A stretch of 64,000 nucleotides of DNA, from positions 1 to 64,000 of the forward strand of contig JBGSTO010000706.1 in NCBI GenBank assembly GCA_041736465.1. Reading direction: 5' to 3'. The notes under the pieces were generated by a model, which had not been told where the DNA came from, made no database searches, and saw nothing but the letters and a program-made list of their open reading frames with translations. Below, in pieces: positions 51,391 through 61,259 of this stretch (position 1 is its first letter; each line of letters starts with the position of its first letter). Made by a program: the position numbers and the translations under genes. The DNA comes from JAJUJL01 sp041736465 (lineage in GTDB: Bacteria; Chloroflexota; Anaerolineae; Anaerolineales; UBA4823).

Positions 51391-54300
51391 TCAGCGGTAG
51401 ATCAAGCGGTACAGGCTATTGATGAACAGCTTTTGCCCGGTTTCATTCATGATGCTCGGATTGCCATTGAAGCCCCACAGCATGTAGATGCGGTTCTCCA
51501 TCAGCAGATTGGCGTATGTGCTGTCAGCGTCATTCAGGCCAAAGATCTCCACGCCGGAAGGTTCGGCTCCCACGTAGATATCCACCCGGGGGTTGAGCGT
51601 GCGGTACAGCACCAGCGGATCTTTGGGCAATGGGATGAGGAAATACGGCTGACTCCAGATCAAGTCGCCGCCGTCCAACCAACTGATGGCGGTTCCGGCG
51701 CCGTGTGCGCCCTGGGGATAGCCGATTTGCAGCTTAATCTGTCCGAAAAAGGCGTAGCCGCCTTCTCCTATGCCAAGCACGCCCCGCTGGCTGTTCACCA
51801 CTGCGCTGACCGCCTCCGGTGTGCCCCAGCTGCTCAGGGATCCCGTGTCCGGGCCGATTACGATCACATCATAAGGGAAGAACGACGTTTTCTCGACCTC
51901 ACCCATATGCACCGTATCCACCAGCATGCCGGCCTGCGAAATCAGCTTCTCGAAAGCCAGGCGGCTGTCCAGATCGGTCTTCCAGATGTAAGCTGCCCGG
52001 CGCAGCACGTTGAATCCGGTGCTGGCGTAGCGCAGGAAGGTCTCGCCGCTGTTATTTACCCCTGAAGCAACTACCTTCACCATGTAGCTTCCGGGTACCG
52101 ATACGCTGTACAGGGTATCGGCATACCAGCCGTCTCCAGCTTTGCCATCCCCATGGGCGCCGTCGTCGTACAGGCGCATGATCAGGCTGCCATTGACGCT
52201 CTCCTCGCCCGGCACGACGCCCGTCCCCGCCACCAGGGCGAATACATCTGCCCCGGGAATCGGTTTGTAGTCGCTCAGCACACCGTAGATTGGCACTGGC
52301 GTGCCTACCACGCGCTCATCTGGATCGCCTCCCACAGCAGCGATGAGCGTGGTGTTCGAGCGCCCGGACAGCGTGAAATGGTATTCCAGGCTGGGCTTGA
52401 GCATACTGATCGCCACCTGCCAGGTGCCTGCTTTCGGGTTAAGCACCCGCAGTTGGTGGTGGGTATCGCTGCGGTATTCAGCATCCGGCTTGACCGCCGC
52501 CCCGCCTGGATCTATCAGCCTCAGGGTGAGGTAGCCCGCCGGGTCATTCCAGTTGATGGCGAAGACGGCTTCCGGCACGCCATCCGGCACTGCCACCTGC
52601 AGCACGGTGGGTTCTTGAGCTGGCCCTTGCAGCGCTGCCAGGCGCTGGTAACCGTGGGTCAATTCACCAACCGAGAGATAAGCATCTGCCAGGCGGTTGG
52701 GCAGCGTATCGGGCATGTCCAGGGGCGGGCCAGCTTCGGGCAGGCCGCCCAGGCTGGCGACCGGAGCGATCACGTCCACGAAGAAATAGTTGCCGTGGCG
52801 CGCCCCGGCAATGCTCTGCAGCAGGGCTGTGTCGGCGTCCTCGCCTAAAGCCACGGTGTGGATCACCACATCGGTGACGGTGGGGGCAATGTCAGCCCAG
52901 TAAGGGGGCACGTTTTCCCAGCCATCGCTGAGCAGCACCAGGGACCAATCGTGATCGGGGATGCCGCTGCCAGTCAGCAGGCTGTGGCCTGTCTGCACCC
53001 CTTGCCCCAATGCAGTTGACCCGCCGGCAGACAGCCCATCGATGGCAGCAATGGCATCCTGGCGGGTGGTTGTATCGGGAGCGATTTCAGTCAGACCGAA
53101 GTCGGTGCTGGCGCTGTTGGCAAAGCTGGTGACTCCGACATAATCGCCGTCGCTCAAGAAGTCGACAAAGGCGCTGGCGGCATTTTGGGCGGCGCCGATC
53201 TTGTCATCCGACAGCATGCTGCCGGAGCGATCCAGTACAATGACCTCGTCTTTGGGCGTCTTGGGCAGGTAATAAACCGCGCTCATCTCCAGGTCGCTGC
53301 CGGATCCGCTTAATTCTACCTGCAGGTCGTAGTAATCGGCGCTGGATTGAGCTGGCGGATTGACGACCAGGAAGGTGGTGTCGCTGGCGGTGTACAGGGA
53401 AAGCACATCGCCGCTGTTGGCGCCCACCTGCACGCTGAAATCTCCCGGCGCCAGGGAAAGTGTCCATCCGGCGGGTGCAGCCGTGCTGACCTGCACCAGG
53501 ATTTTGTCCGGAGAGCTATGCTCGCCGGCGTTCTCCGGTACGGTCTTGAGCGGGTAAAGGATGTCGAACACCGGCACACAAGCCTGCTGGCTGCTGGCAT
53601 TCAGGTTGTCTGTCTCACCCAGCCCCGCTTCGAAGATGCCATTATAGTTGGTGTCTTCGCAGCCCTCGGGTGAACCGTCGTTGTCGTTGTCGAAATCCAG
53701 CTCTTTGCGCAGCCCGTCGCCATCCCAATCGGAGCCGCGGTGATTGTAATTGCCGGCCGCGTCGAAGACATACTCGCGCATGTCCTGTTTGTCCAGCACC
53801 CAGTCGTTATCGCTGTCGCTGTCGTAAACGCCGGTGAAGAAGCGCCTGGCCTCATCGAAATCCATGATACCATCGCCGTCGCTGTCGGTCGATACGCTGG
53901 CTTCGTCATGGCGGGAAGTGCCGCTGGCAGGGCCAACCCAGTAGCCGTCGATCGTTTGTGTGTCGTAATCCTGCCAGCGCTCCAGATCGGGCGGCTGGTC
54001 AGGATCGAGCACGTGCAGGAACTGGTCGCCAGAATCGGTCTGGCGGTAGCCATCGATCACCATCATGTGCCCCGGTCTGCGGAACATGATCGGGCGGTCA
54101 GCGTCGATCCAGATGATGATATCGGCAAAGGCGGGCTTGCCGCCGAGGGTCGAATAAGTGCCCAGGTTGAGCGCCCAGGCAAAGATCTCATCCTCCTCAC
54201 CCGGATACCACATGCCGCGGTTGTAGCCCAGGTCATTGTCGGGATTGGAGTCATTTGATCCGGGGTTGGTGTTGCCGGTCCATTCCTCGAGGATGTAATA

Positions 54301-55674
54301 GCTCAGGCGGTCCATGCTGAGCACATCTCCCGGTGAGGTGTTGTACCAGCTTGCCACCATGCGGGCGGAGGCGCGCACACAGTACATATTGCCGTGCACG
54401 AACTTGGTGTAATCGGCGCACGGCGGGTTGACGCAGGGGGCGGGCGAGTCCCAGGCGTCCTCGGGCGTATCGGTAGCAGAGTTGCCCTCTGGAGCGCCAT
54501 CCAGACCCAGCAGGTAGCTGTCTTTGTTTTGGCGGAGTTTGGCGATGCCCAGCACCTTCTCCAGGTCGGCTTCTCCGTAAAATGCAGAGCTGACCGCCTC
54601 GATGGTGAACGGTCCGATCCACCCCGCTGGAAAACCGGCGTATTCTGGGTTGATGCGCCAGTAGTAGACGCCCGCCGCCAGGCTGGGTGAAGGTTTAAAA
54701 TAGGTGCTGGTCAGGAACTGGTCGAACAGAGGTGTGGCAAAATCGGCGGCGTCATCAAGCTGGAAGCGATAGCGGCTCGCTCCTGCTGAAGCCCTCCAGC
54801 TCAGTGACAGGGTGCTGGTTTCGACGCGCGCGCCGCTCTCGGGTGTGATGTAGGTAGAAGGCTGGACGGGATTGGGTGTGCCAGGGGTCAGGTGGCTGGC
54901 GGGGTAGTTGGCCCACACCTGTAAGCCGAACCCCGGCGCTCCGGGGTAGCGCCCCAGCGACTCATTCGGCTCGAGAATATCGCTCTCGCTGATGTCGCCG
55001 AGCCCGTTCTCAAAACTGGCAGCCTGTCCGGATCCCCACAGCCCGGCGCTGACTGCATTAGCCCCGGCAGAATCTGAGAAGCCTCCCCAGGCAAGGAAAT
55101 CGGCGATGTGCGCCGGATCCAGCCCGCCGCTGCGGTAAAGAGCTGTCTGCCCGGCTGCATCGGGAAAGATATCGGTCATGCCGGCAGGGGTGTGCAGGTG
55201 GATGACGCCGTCCGAAGGATCGTATTCGTCTGCCCCGGCGCCGGCGCCGTCAAAGTGGATCAATAGAAAAGTACCCTTCGGCACGGCAGTCAGTGCGGCT
55301 GGCAGGGTGTAAACTTGCCCAAGCTCATTGGTGACTTTCCAGCCTGCCATATTGAGCGTTGGCAGGGCACCTGGTGCGAGCGGCTGCTCAGCCGCCGGGG
55401 CGGACTGGCTGCTGCTTGCGGCCCGCACCACCACCGGCAGGTACAGGTGCTGCATCTGCTGGTCGACGTACAGCTCTACCCAGGCGTAGCCATCGACAGA
55501 GGGCTTGGGCATGACCTCGTTCAGCACAGCGAACAGCTCTCCCACGCTGAATTGGGCTGCTTCTACCCGCACGGGTACGGCTGTTTGCCGGGCAGCCTCT
55601 CCGCTGCCAGAGAACAGCAAGATCACCCCCAGGCAGAAGCCCAGGAGTACGTGCTTGATCCATTGGATTTTCAT
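51391..55674 (-). CDS. Large secreted multidomain protein: LTD-like, C39-like peptidase, Ca-binding, VWA
   Basis: A 1427-residue protein with a signal peptide (hydrophobic GFCLGVILLFSGSGEA). In order it shows a lamin-tail-like region (about 100-270: LPTLNMAGWKVTNELGQVY, FLAWGGFSDSAGANAV), a fibronectin/Ig-like segment (about 275-360), a papain/C39-like domain (Cys near 433 in HGNMYCVRAS, His near 536 in HMMVIDGYR), EF-hand-like repeats rich in Asp (about 598-680, STDSDGDGIMDFDEA), a VWA domain with MIDAS DRSGSM (about 810-1000) and a beta-rich C-terminus. It is likely a surface adhesin/protease assembled in Ca. ATG follows GGAG with 8-nt spacing. Confidence 0.85.
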   Translation of the reverse strand: MKIQWIKHVLLGFCLGVILLFSGSGEAARQTAVPVRVEAAQFSVGELFAVLNEVMPKPSVDGYAWVELYVDQQMQHLYLPVVVRAASSSQSAPAAEQPLAPGALPTLNMAGWKVTNELGQVYTLPAALTAVPKGTFLLIHFDGAGAGADEYDPSDGVIHLHTPAGMTDIFPDAAGQTALYRSGGLDPAHIADFLAWGGFSDSAGANAVSAGLWGSGQAASFENGLGDISESDILEPNESLGRYPGAPGFGLQVWANYPASHLTPGTPNPVQPSTYITPESGARVETSTLSLSWRASAGASRYRFQLDDAADFATPLFDQFLTSTYFKPSPSLAAGVYYWRINPEYAGFPAGWIGPFTIEAVSSAFYGEADLEKVLGIAKLRQNKDSYLLGLDGAPEGNSATDTPEDAWDSPAPCVNPPCADYTKFVHGNMYCVRASARMVASWYNTSPGDVLSMDRLSYYILEEWTGNTNPGSNDSNPDNDLGYNRGMWYPGEEDEIFAWALNLGTYSTLGGKPAFADIIIWIDADRPIMFRRPGHMMVIDGYRQTDSGDQFLHVLDPDQPPDLERWQDYDTQTIDGYWVGPASGTSRHDEASVSTDSDGDGIMDFDEARRFFTGVYDSDSDNDWVLDKQDMREYVFDAAGNYNHRGSDWDGDGLRKELDFDNDNDGSPEGCEDTNYNGIFEAGLGETDNLNASSQQACVPVFDILYPLKTVPENAGEHSSPDKILVQVSTAAPAGWTLSLAPGDFSVQVGANSGDVLSLYTASDTTFLVVNPPAQSSADYYDLQVELSGSGSDLEMSAVYYLPKTPKDEVIVLDRSGSMLSDDKIGAAQNAASAFVDFLSDGDYVGVTSFANSASTDFGLTEIAPDTTTRQDAIAAIDGLSAGGSTALGQGVQTGHSLLTGSGIPDHDWSLVLLSDGWENVPPYWADIAPTVTDVVIHTVALGEDADTALLQSIAGARHGNYFFVDVIAPVASLGGLPEAGPPLDMPDTLPNRLADAYLSVGELTHGYQRLAALQGPAQEPTVLQVAVPDGVPEAVFAINWNDPAGYLTLRLIDPGGAAVKPDAEYRSDTHHQLRVLNPKAGTWQVAISMLKPSLEYHFTLSGRSNTTLIAAVGGDPDERVVGTPVPIYGVLSDYKPIPGADVFALVAGTGVVPGEESVNGSLIMRLYDDGAHGDGKAGDGWYADTLYSVSVPGSYMVKVVASGVNNSGETFLRYASTGFNVLRRAAYIWKTDLDSRLAFEKLISQAGMLVDTVHMGEVEKTSFFPYDVIVIGPDTGSLSSWGTPEAVSAVVNSQRGVLGIGEGGYAFFGQIKLQIGYPQGAHGAGTAISWLDGGDLIWSQPYFLIPLPKDPLVLYRTLNPRVDIYVGAEPSGVEIFGLNDADSTYANLLMENRIYMLWGFNGNPSIMNETGQKLFINSLYRLIYR

Positions 55675-55945
55675 CGCCCACTCCTTTACTTAGGTGACAG
55701 GCGCATGCAAAGGCCGCCTGCCTGAGTTTTACGCCCTGCCCCTAATTGGGCAGCTGAGGCGCTTTAATGGTCATATTGGCGGTTGGATATCGCTATACGA
55801 TTGCAGCAGACGCACCGGCTAAATTACCAACATTTAGAAATGCGTTTAATCAATCACATCCCCCATGTAAGAGTGAAACAGTTCTACTTATGATTATATA
55901 GAAAGATTCGAAGGAATCAATGATCTGTTTCGCCTATTACTGCTT
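55675..55945 (-). other. Leader region of the large secreted protein
   Basis: No gene. On the minus strand it has hairpins CTGCCC-AATTAG-GGGCAG and CAGGCG/CGCCTG just before the ATG. These may affect expression, but no known riboswitch class could be recognised. Confidence 0.35.
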
Positions 55946-55995
55946 AAAAAAACAGGGCCTGCAGATGGCAGTTCGATCGCCATTCGCAGACCCTC
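55946..55995 (-). terminator. Terminator of the MFS gene
   Basis: On the minus strand an interrupted stem AGGGTCTGC..ATGGC / GCCAT..GCAGGCCCT is followed by seven T. It lies 20 bp after the MFS stop. Confidence 0.82.
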
Positions 55996-56015
55996 GCTTG
56001 GAGAGCGGTTTCGGG

Positions 56016-57419
56016 CTAATGCGTACCAGAGCCGCGCGCCAGACCGGCTGGCAGCGCTTCTTCCTTTCCGGGTTTGATATAAATCAGGCTGATCACCAGC
56101 AGAACTGCCATGAGCAGACCCCCTAGCAGGAACGGCGCGGTGGAGCCCAGCCCCTGGAAGATTGCCCCGCCGATCAACGGAGCGATGGCATTGGCGCCAC
56201 TCAAGAATGCGGCGGAGATACCCAGCATGCCGCCTACCTCGCTGCGACCGATGCGCTTGGTAATCAGGCTGTTGATGCTGGGCTGCAGGACGCCGCCGCC
56301 GATGGCTGCCGGGATCATGGCGACCAGTATCCATGCCAGCCCCAGCCAACCTTTTTCATCATCGGGCGGCAGTTCCACCGCCAGGTTTTGGGTGGTTGGG
56401 TTTTCGTGCGTGCGGAAATCGCCGCTGGCGTTCAGCTCTGCTTCCAGTGCGGCGCGCGAATAGGATGGCAGCGGCTGGCGCGGCGTGAGCGCGGCCATGC
56501 TCAGCCCAATTGTCAGGGCTGCCAGACCGGTGTAAATCAACCGACGGTCGCCAAACCTGCGGCTCCAGGGGCCGATAAAGCCGCCCTGCACGGCAACCAC
56601 CAAGATCCCCACGAACACAAAAATGATGGCGTTGCCGGAAGCGTTCATCCCCATGCGGTTGAGGGTGAACAGCGCCAGCAGCTGCTCGAAGCCGCCGAAC
56701 GCGACCTGTTGGGAGAACATCAGCACCAGCAGTAAACCTACTGCAGGATGGCGCAGCGCCTGAAGCATGGCGTCGATAGAAAAGGCCTTCCGGCTGCTGG
56801 CGCCACGCTGCTCGGCAGGCAGCGACTCTTCCAGCCAAAACCAGGTAAGCAGCACCGAAAGCAGGGAAAAGCCGGCGGCTACGAATGCCGGTACGCGGTA
56901 ATCGTTGCCGCTCAATGCCAGCGAAAGGAAGGCAATCACCGGACCGACGACGAAGCCCAGGCCAAATGCAGCGCCCACCAGGCCCAGGCCCTGGGTGCGG
57001 GTCTTCTCGGAGGTATTGTCGGTGATGACTGCTTGCGCGGTGGAGATATTCGCGCCAGAAATGCCGTCGATGATGCGCGCCGCAAACAGCAGCCACAATG
57101 AATTGGCAAAACCCAGCAGGAGAAAGCCCAGGAAAGTGCCGATCTGGCTGATCACCAGCACCGGTTTGCGCCCGTAGCGGTCTGAAAGGCGACCCAGCAG
57201 CGGCGCGCCGATGAACTGCATCACCGGGTAAGCTGCCCCTAACAGCCCGATCGTTATGGCATTGGCTCCGAAAGATGTCGCATACAGCGGCATCAAGGGG
57301 ATGATGATCGTCAGGCCTAACAGGTCTACCAGTATGATCACAAATACCGGCAGAATTTTTTTGAAATCCAGGCGCTCCTCGGATGGGGAGGCAATGTTAG
57401 ATTGTGTAGGATTTGACAT
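56016..57419 (-). CDS. MFS drug/H+ antiporter
   Basis: A 467-residue MFS transporter with about 12 helices. Loop 2-3 has GAPLLGRLSDRYGRKPVLVIS, the classic MFS motif A, and helix 5 carries LGLVGAAFGLGFVVGPVIA, the motif C of antiporters. It resembles TetA/Bcr type pumps but with an unusually long loop after helix 6 and a second insert near residue 340 (RTHENPTTQNLAVELPPDD). Substrates are unknown. It is an isolated gene between a secreted-protein gene and a patatin gene. Confidence 0.88.
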   Translation of the reverse strand: MSNPTQSNIASPSEERLDFKKILPVFVIILVDLLGLTIIIPLMPLYATSFGANAITIGLLGAAYPVMQFIGAPLLGRLSDRYGRKPVLVISQIGTFLGFLLLGFANSLWLLFAARIIDGISGANISTAQAVITDNTSEKTRTQGLGLVGAAFGLGFVVGPVIAFLSLALSGNDYRVPAFVAAGFSLLSVLLTWFWLEESLPAEQRGASSRKAFSIDAMLQALRHPAVGLLLVLMFSQQVAFGGFEQLLALFTLNRMGMNASGNAIIFVFVGILVVAVQGGFIGPWSRRFGDRRLIYTGLAALTIGLSMAALTPRQPLPSYSRAALEAELNASGDFRTHENPTTQNLAVELPPDDEKGWLGLAWILVAMIPAAIGGGVLQPSINSLITKRIGRSEVGGMLGISAAFLSGANAIAPLIGGAIFQGLGSTAPFLLGGLLMAVLLVISLIYIKPGKEEALPAGLARGSGTH

Positions 57420-57485
57420 GCGAATCAGTGTTAAATAGTCAATATTGACTGCGGGGCGGGATTATACTGCCCCGAAAGATGCCTG

Positions 57486-58391
57486 TCAAGCTGGCCCGCT
57501 GCCCAGGCGTTTCATGCCTCCCAATATTTCGCGGGCGCGATCCACGCCTGCCTGCAGCGAGCGCTGGATAGCTGCCTGTGAAAAGTCCAGCGTATCCCCT
57601 AACGCTTCCTGGGGCGAGATGATCTTGCATTCGTAATACTTGTACGGGCGACCGGAGGGGTGATAAAGGGTCACCCCCTGCGCCTCTGCCTGTTTCACCA
57701 GGTGGTTGATGCGCAGGAATTCGCGCACATCGCTGGCGAACAGCTCGTCCAGCAGGATATCCAGGGTGCGCAGACCAATTTTGGCGATGTCTTTAGGGGA
57801 GACAGGCAGTGCGCTGAACTGCTCAGGATTGCAGTTGATGATCACGATCTCACTGGGACCGGCATCCAGCACATCGCCGATAGGGCTGATATTGCGCACA
57901 CCGCCATCCACCATGCTCAGGTGCTGTTCGGAGATATCCACCGGTTCCCAGATGATGGGCATCACTGTGGAAGCCAGGATGGCTTTTTCCAGGTTGGGAT
58001 CGTGGGCGCGAAATTCAACGTACTCGCCGCTGACCAGCGATACCGTCCCCACCCGCAGATCGGCGCGGATGCGCTGCGGTTCGAACTCCTGGTGCAGCAG
58101 GCGCTGCAGGGGCTGGTTGCCGTAGAAGGATTTTGCGCCGAGCAGCAGCCGGATCACGGAGATCAAATTGAAACCGCCGGTGTAGACCTGGTCGTTGGTT
58201 ATCGTGTTCCAGATCTCCATCAGGCGGGCATACTTTTCCATCGCCAGCATGGCGCCGTTCAGGGCGCCGACCGAGACGCCGGCGATGATATCCCAGCGGT
58301 AGCCCTTGACTTCGCGGGCATAGCGTTCTGCCCCTGCCTGAAAGGCGCCTTTAGCGCCGCCGCCGCTGAGCACAAGTGCAGTCTTTTTCAC
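57486..58391 (-). CDS. Patatin-like phospholipase
   Basis: A 301-residue enzyme. The oxyanion motif is SGGGAKGAFQAG, the nucleophile is in GVSVGALNG and the catalytic Asp in DGGVRNISP, the Ser-Asp dyad of patatins. It cleaves phospholipids or lipid esters. GTG 58391 follows GGAG with 5-nt spacing and matches VKKTALVLSGGG; an upstream ATG at 58415 is less likely. The unusual structured region directly upstream may control it. Confidence 0.9.
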   Translation of the reverse strand: MKKTALVLSGGGAKGAFQAGAERYAREVKGYRWDIIAGVSVGALNGAMLAMEKYARLMEIWNTITNDQVYTGGFNLISVIRLLLGAKSFYGNQPLQRLLHQEFEPQRIRADLRVGTVSLVSGEYVEFRAHDPNLEKAILASTVMPIIWEPVDISEQHLSMVDGGVRNISPIGDVLDAGPSEIVIINCNPEQFSALPVSPKDIAKIGLRTLDILLDELFASDVREFLRINHLVKQAEAQGVTLYHPSGRPYKYYECKIISPQEALGDTLDFSQAAIQRSLQAGVDRAREILGGMKRLGSGPA

Positions 58392-58421
58392 AACAGCTCC
58401 TCCATCCGCTGGCAAACTTCA

Positions 58422-58553
58422 AAACAGCCCTGCGGCAGGACTGCCCTCAGACCTGGTCGATTGCCCGACCAGACAGTGAGGCTGGTCGGGCAACACTTGT
58501 GCCGGCATCCATGCCCACCAGTCTGCTGGCAGGTTCATACCGCAGGGCTGTTT
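58422..58553 (-). ncRNA. Structured RNA candidate upstream of the patatin gene
   Basis: On the minus strand a 14-bp outer stem AAACAGCCCTGCGG / CCGCAGGGCTGTTT (58422-58435 and 58540-58553) encloses a CTGCC/GGCAG helix, a CAGACTGGT / ACCAGGTCTG helix with one bulge, a GGCAT/ATGCC hairpin and a perfect 12-bp hairpin TTGCCCGACCAG / CTGGTCGGGCAA. All are consistent with one multibranched fold of about 132 nt. Its 3' end lies 31 nt before the patatin start codon and is followed by TTT. No known RNA class was recognised. Confidence 0.55.
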
Positions 58554-58592
58554 GCAGTTAATGCAAGAGCCGTGCCGCCTGCGTGCTGCTCG

Positions 58593-61115
58593 TTACCTGG
58601 GTTCCAGGGTCAAGATGTCATGCGGGCCGCCCTCCACCTGCTGCCGTTCCCAGTTGGAAGCGTGGTAGCGGAAGTTGCGCCAGTCGTCGATGAAGTGATC
58701 GTAAGTGGGGTGCAGCGGGTGACCGCTCTGACCCAGGCTGTGGATCATGCGCGAGTTGCCCAAATTGCCCAGGTCGATCACCTGGCGCAGCGCCGGTATG
58801 CAGGTCACCTCGTAGCCGCGGGTCGCGTTCCAGCAGGTTTTCTGCGGCACCGACTCGCTGCCGTTGGTGGGGAAAGGCCCGCGATTGAAGATATCCTCGA
58901 TCAGTTTGATGCCCGATCTGCCCAGGGTGGCGTGGCGGTAAAAGATGGTGTGCAAATCGCCCCACCGCCATTGGTTCAGATCGGCACCAAAGCGCTCCAG
59001 CCCCTCGGCATAGGCGGCTTCGAACGAACTCTTAAGGACATCGTCGCGCGTCTCGAGCGCTTCGTTGCTGTCCAGCTGATCCCACCAGGCCTTTCCGGGC
59101 TGCTGCAGTAGGAAGTACATGGCGTCCGAGATTTCGTGGCTGCCGCTGGGGCGGAAAACCGCCGGCACCTGGTCGGTATAGGTGTCTGCCAGCAGGTGCT
59201 TCCAGAAGATGTTGAACAGCGCCGCCTCGGGGCTGTCCATTTTCATCTGCGCGTCCCAGCCCAGCAGGCGGTCGCGCCCTGCGGCGACTGCGGGGTCGTC
59301 GAAGGACAGCTCCTTCAGGTAGGGAATGATCTCCAGCGCCGATAGGCTCTGGTTGTCTGTCTGGATCGCTATCATGTCGTCTACGGTGATGCCGTCGCCG
59401 TCGCCTTCGATCAGGCTGGTGATGCGCTGCGCCCGCTGCCCGCGGTCGTGGCTGGTGTTCAGCAGGTAAGGATACTCATCGTAGCGCACCTGCGGGTTGT
59501 TGGCGGTGGCAATGAAGCCGCGCTCCGGATTGAAAGCCTTGGGCATCTCTTCGTAAGGGATAAACCCGTCCCAGATGTAATCGTCGTTCCAGCCCGGCAC
59601 CGGCAGCGAGCCATCGCCTCCCGCCCGGACGGGCACCTTGCCGGGCAGCACGTAGCCGATATTGCCATCCACGTCGGCGTACAGCCAGTTCTGCTTGCCG
59701 GCGTCGAAATAGCTCAGGGCGTTAACGAAATCGTCCCAGTTCTGCGCCCGGTTGACCATCTGTAAAGCGCGTACCGACTGCACCGGCTCCAGCGCCGTCC
59801 AGGCAAAGGATAGGGCATACAACTGGGCTTCTTCGCCATCATAAGAGAACGGTTTCTGGCTGACCATGTAGTCGCTGGCGATCACGCCGTTGCGCGTGCT
59901 GCGCACGAAGAACACGGTAGGCTCAGCCTGCCCCTGCACCCGGATCTCTTCACGCCGGATGTCCATATCCACCCACTCGCCGTTGACTTCATACTGGTTG
60001 GGATTCTCGGGGTTGATGCGCTCGATGAACACGTCCTCGGCATCGAATGCGGCGTTGGTCAGCCCCCAGGCAATGCGGTCGTTGTGACCGATCAGGATGC
60101 CCGGCACTCCGGGCAGGGAGAAGCCGCGGAAGTTATACGGGCAGGTCTGGGTCTTCTCCTTGCAGTGCATGCCGATCTCGTACCACAGCGCCGGGGCGTT
60201 GACCGACATGTGAGGATCGTTGGCAAGCAAGGGCTCGCCGGTGGTGGTGCGCTCCCCGGAGACCACGAAGCTGTTCGAGCCGCCGTTCAAGCCGAAACCC
60301 AATTCAGCCAGCATTGCCGGTTCTTTGGATAGTGCCTGGATATCCTGCCATAAGCCGGCGATCGTTTGCATCTCAGCCTGGCTGAAGGCGGGCTTCTGGC
60401 TGGCAGCGCCCTGCTCGATCAGCTCTTCGCTTTCCAGGATTGTGGGGCGGTCATCGCGGTATGCCGGGTTCAGGTCGTTGTAGCGATCCTGACCCACGGC
60501 TGCCAGCAGCTCGATGTTGCGGATGTCGTCGATGGGCTGCGATCCCTGATCGTAGATCATCATCTCGGCCCAAATCATCGCATCCACCGGCGTCCATGGT
60601 TCAACCTCGAATTTGACCCCCTGCACCCCCAGCAGGGCAAACTCCAATCCGAGCTGGGCCGGTTTGCGGTTGGAGATGTAGGCATTGACGCCTGCGGTAT
60701 AGGCATCGATCACGCCGCGGGTTTCTTCGTCCAGCATCTGGTAGGAGCGTGAGGTTACACCGTAGAAGTTGAAGTGCCGCAGGTAGCGGTCGGTTTCCAG
60801 TGTGTTGGCGCCGAAGACCTCTGAGAGCCGGCCGGCAGCCGTGCGCCGCTGGAATTCCATCTGCCAGAAGCGTTCCTGAGCGTGGACATAGCCCTGGGCG
60901 AAGAACAGGTCTTCGGAGGTGCTGGCATAGATGTGCGCCACCCCGTACTGGTCCCTGACGATCTCCACCTGCTGGCCGAGTCCCTGCAGGCGAACAGTGC
61001 CGCTGGTCTTCGGCATAGCCTGGCGGGTAAACCAGTACAAATAGCCGCCCACGGCAGAGGCCAGGACGGCGACGACTAAAACCAGTATCCCAATGACGCG
61101 AACAGTTCTGGACAT
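58593..61115 (-). CDS. Penicillin acylase-family Ntn hydrolase
   Basis: An 840-residue protein with an N-terminal signal anchor (IGILVLVVAVLASAVGGYLYWF). The alpha-subunit region has VAHIYASTSEDLFFAQGY; the mature N-terminal nucleophile is probably the Ser of GLNGGSNSFVVSG. Later motifs include LANDPHMS and IAWGLTNA. It would autocleave and hydrolyse amide bonds such as beta-lactam side chains or acyl-homoserine lactones, outside the membrane. ATG 61115 follows GGGAGG; an upstream start at 61133 adds six residues. Confidence 0.9.
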   Translation of the reverse strand: MSRTVRVIGILVLVVAVLASAVGGYLYWFTRQAMPKTSGTVRLQGLGQQVEIVRDQYGVAHIYASTSEDLFFAQGYVHAQERFWQMEFQRRTAAGRLSEVFGANTLETDRYLRHFNFYGVTSRSYQMLDEETRGVIDAYTAGVNAYISNRKPAQLGLEFALLGVQGVKFEVEPWTPVDAMIWAEMMIYDQGSQPIDDIRNIELLAAVGQDRYNDLNPAYRDDRPTILESEELIEQGAASQKPAFSQAEMQTIAGLWQDIQALSKEPAMLAELGFGLNGGSNSFVVSGERTTTGEPLLANDPHMSVNAPALWYEIGMHCKEKTQTCPYNFRGFSLPGVPGILIGHNDRIAWGLTNAAFDAEDVFIERINPENPNQYEVNGEWVDMDIRREEIRVQGQAEPTVFFVRSTRNGVIASDYMVSQKPFSYDGEEAQLYALSFAWTALEPVQSVRALQMVNRAQNWDDFVNALSYFDAGKQNWLYADVDGNIGYVLPGKVPVRAGGDGSLPVPGWNDDYIWDGFIPYEEMPKAFNPERGFIATANNPQVRYDEYPYLLNTSHDRGQRAQRITSLIEGDGDGITVDDMIAIQTDNQSLSALEIIPYLKELSFDDPAVAAGRDRLLGWDAQMKMDSPEAALFNIFWKHLLADTYTDQVPAVFRPSGSHEISDAMYFLLQQPGKAWWDQLDSNEALETRDDVLKSSFEAAYAEGLERFGADLNQWRWGDLHTIFYRHATLGRSGIKLIEDIFNRGPFPTNGSESVPQKTCWNATRGYEVTCIPALRQVIDLGNLGNSRMIHSLGQSGHPLHPTYDHFIDDWRNFRYHASNWERQQVEGGPHDILTLEPR

Positions 61116-61259
61116 AGTGCTGCTCCCTCCCAATTCTCCCTGTGAATTTACCGGGCGATGGCGAGTCGCCCGGTCTGGTAGATAGAGATTCTATCAAATA
61201 AGCCCGGTAAATGGTCGCTTATTGCACTAATGAATTCCCACCAACCGCAAAGTTTGTTA

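Noticed and set aside
55675..55945. c-di-GMP riboswitch in the leader of the large secreted protein
   Set aside because: Some G/C-rich pieces look similar but the conserved GEMM core is absent.
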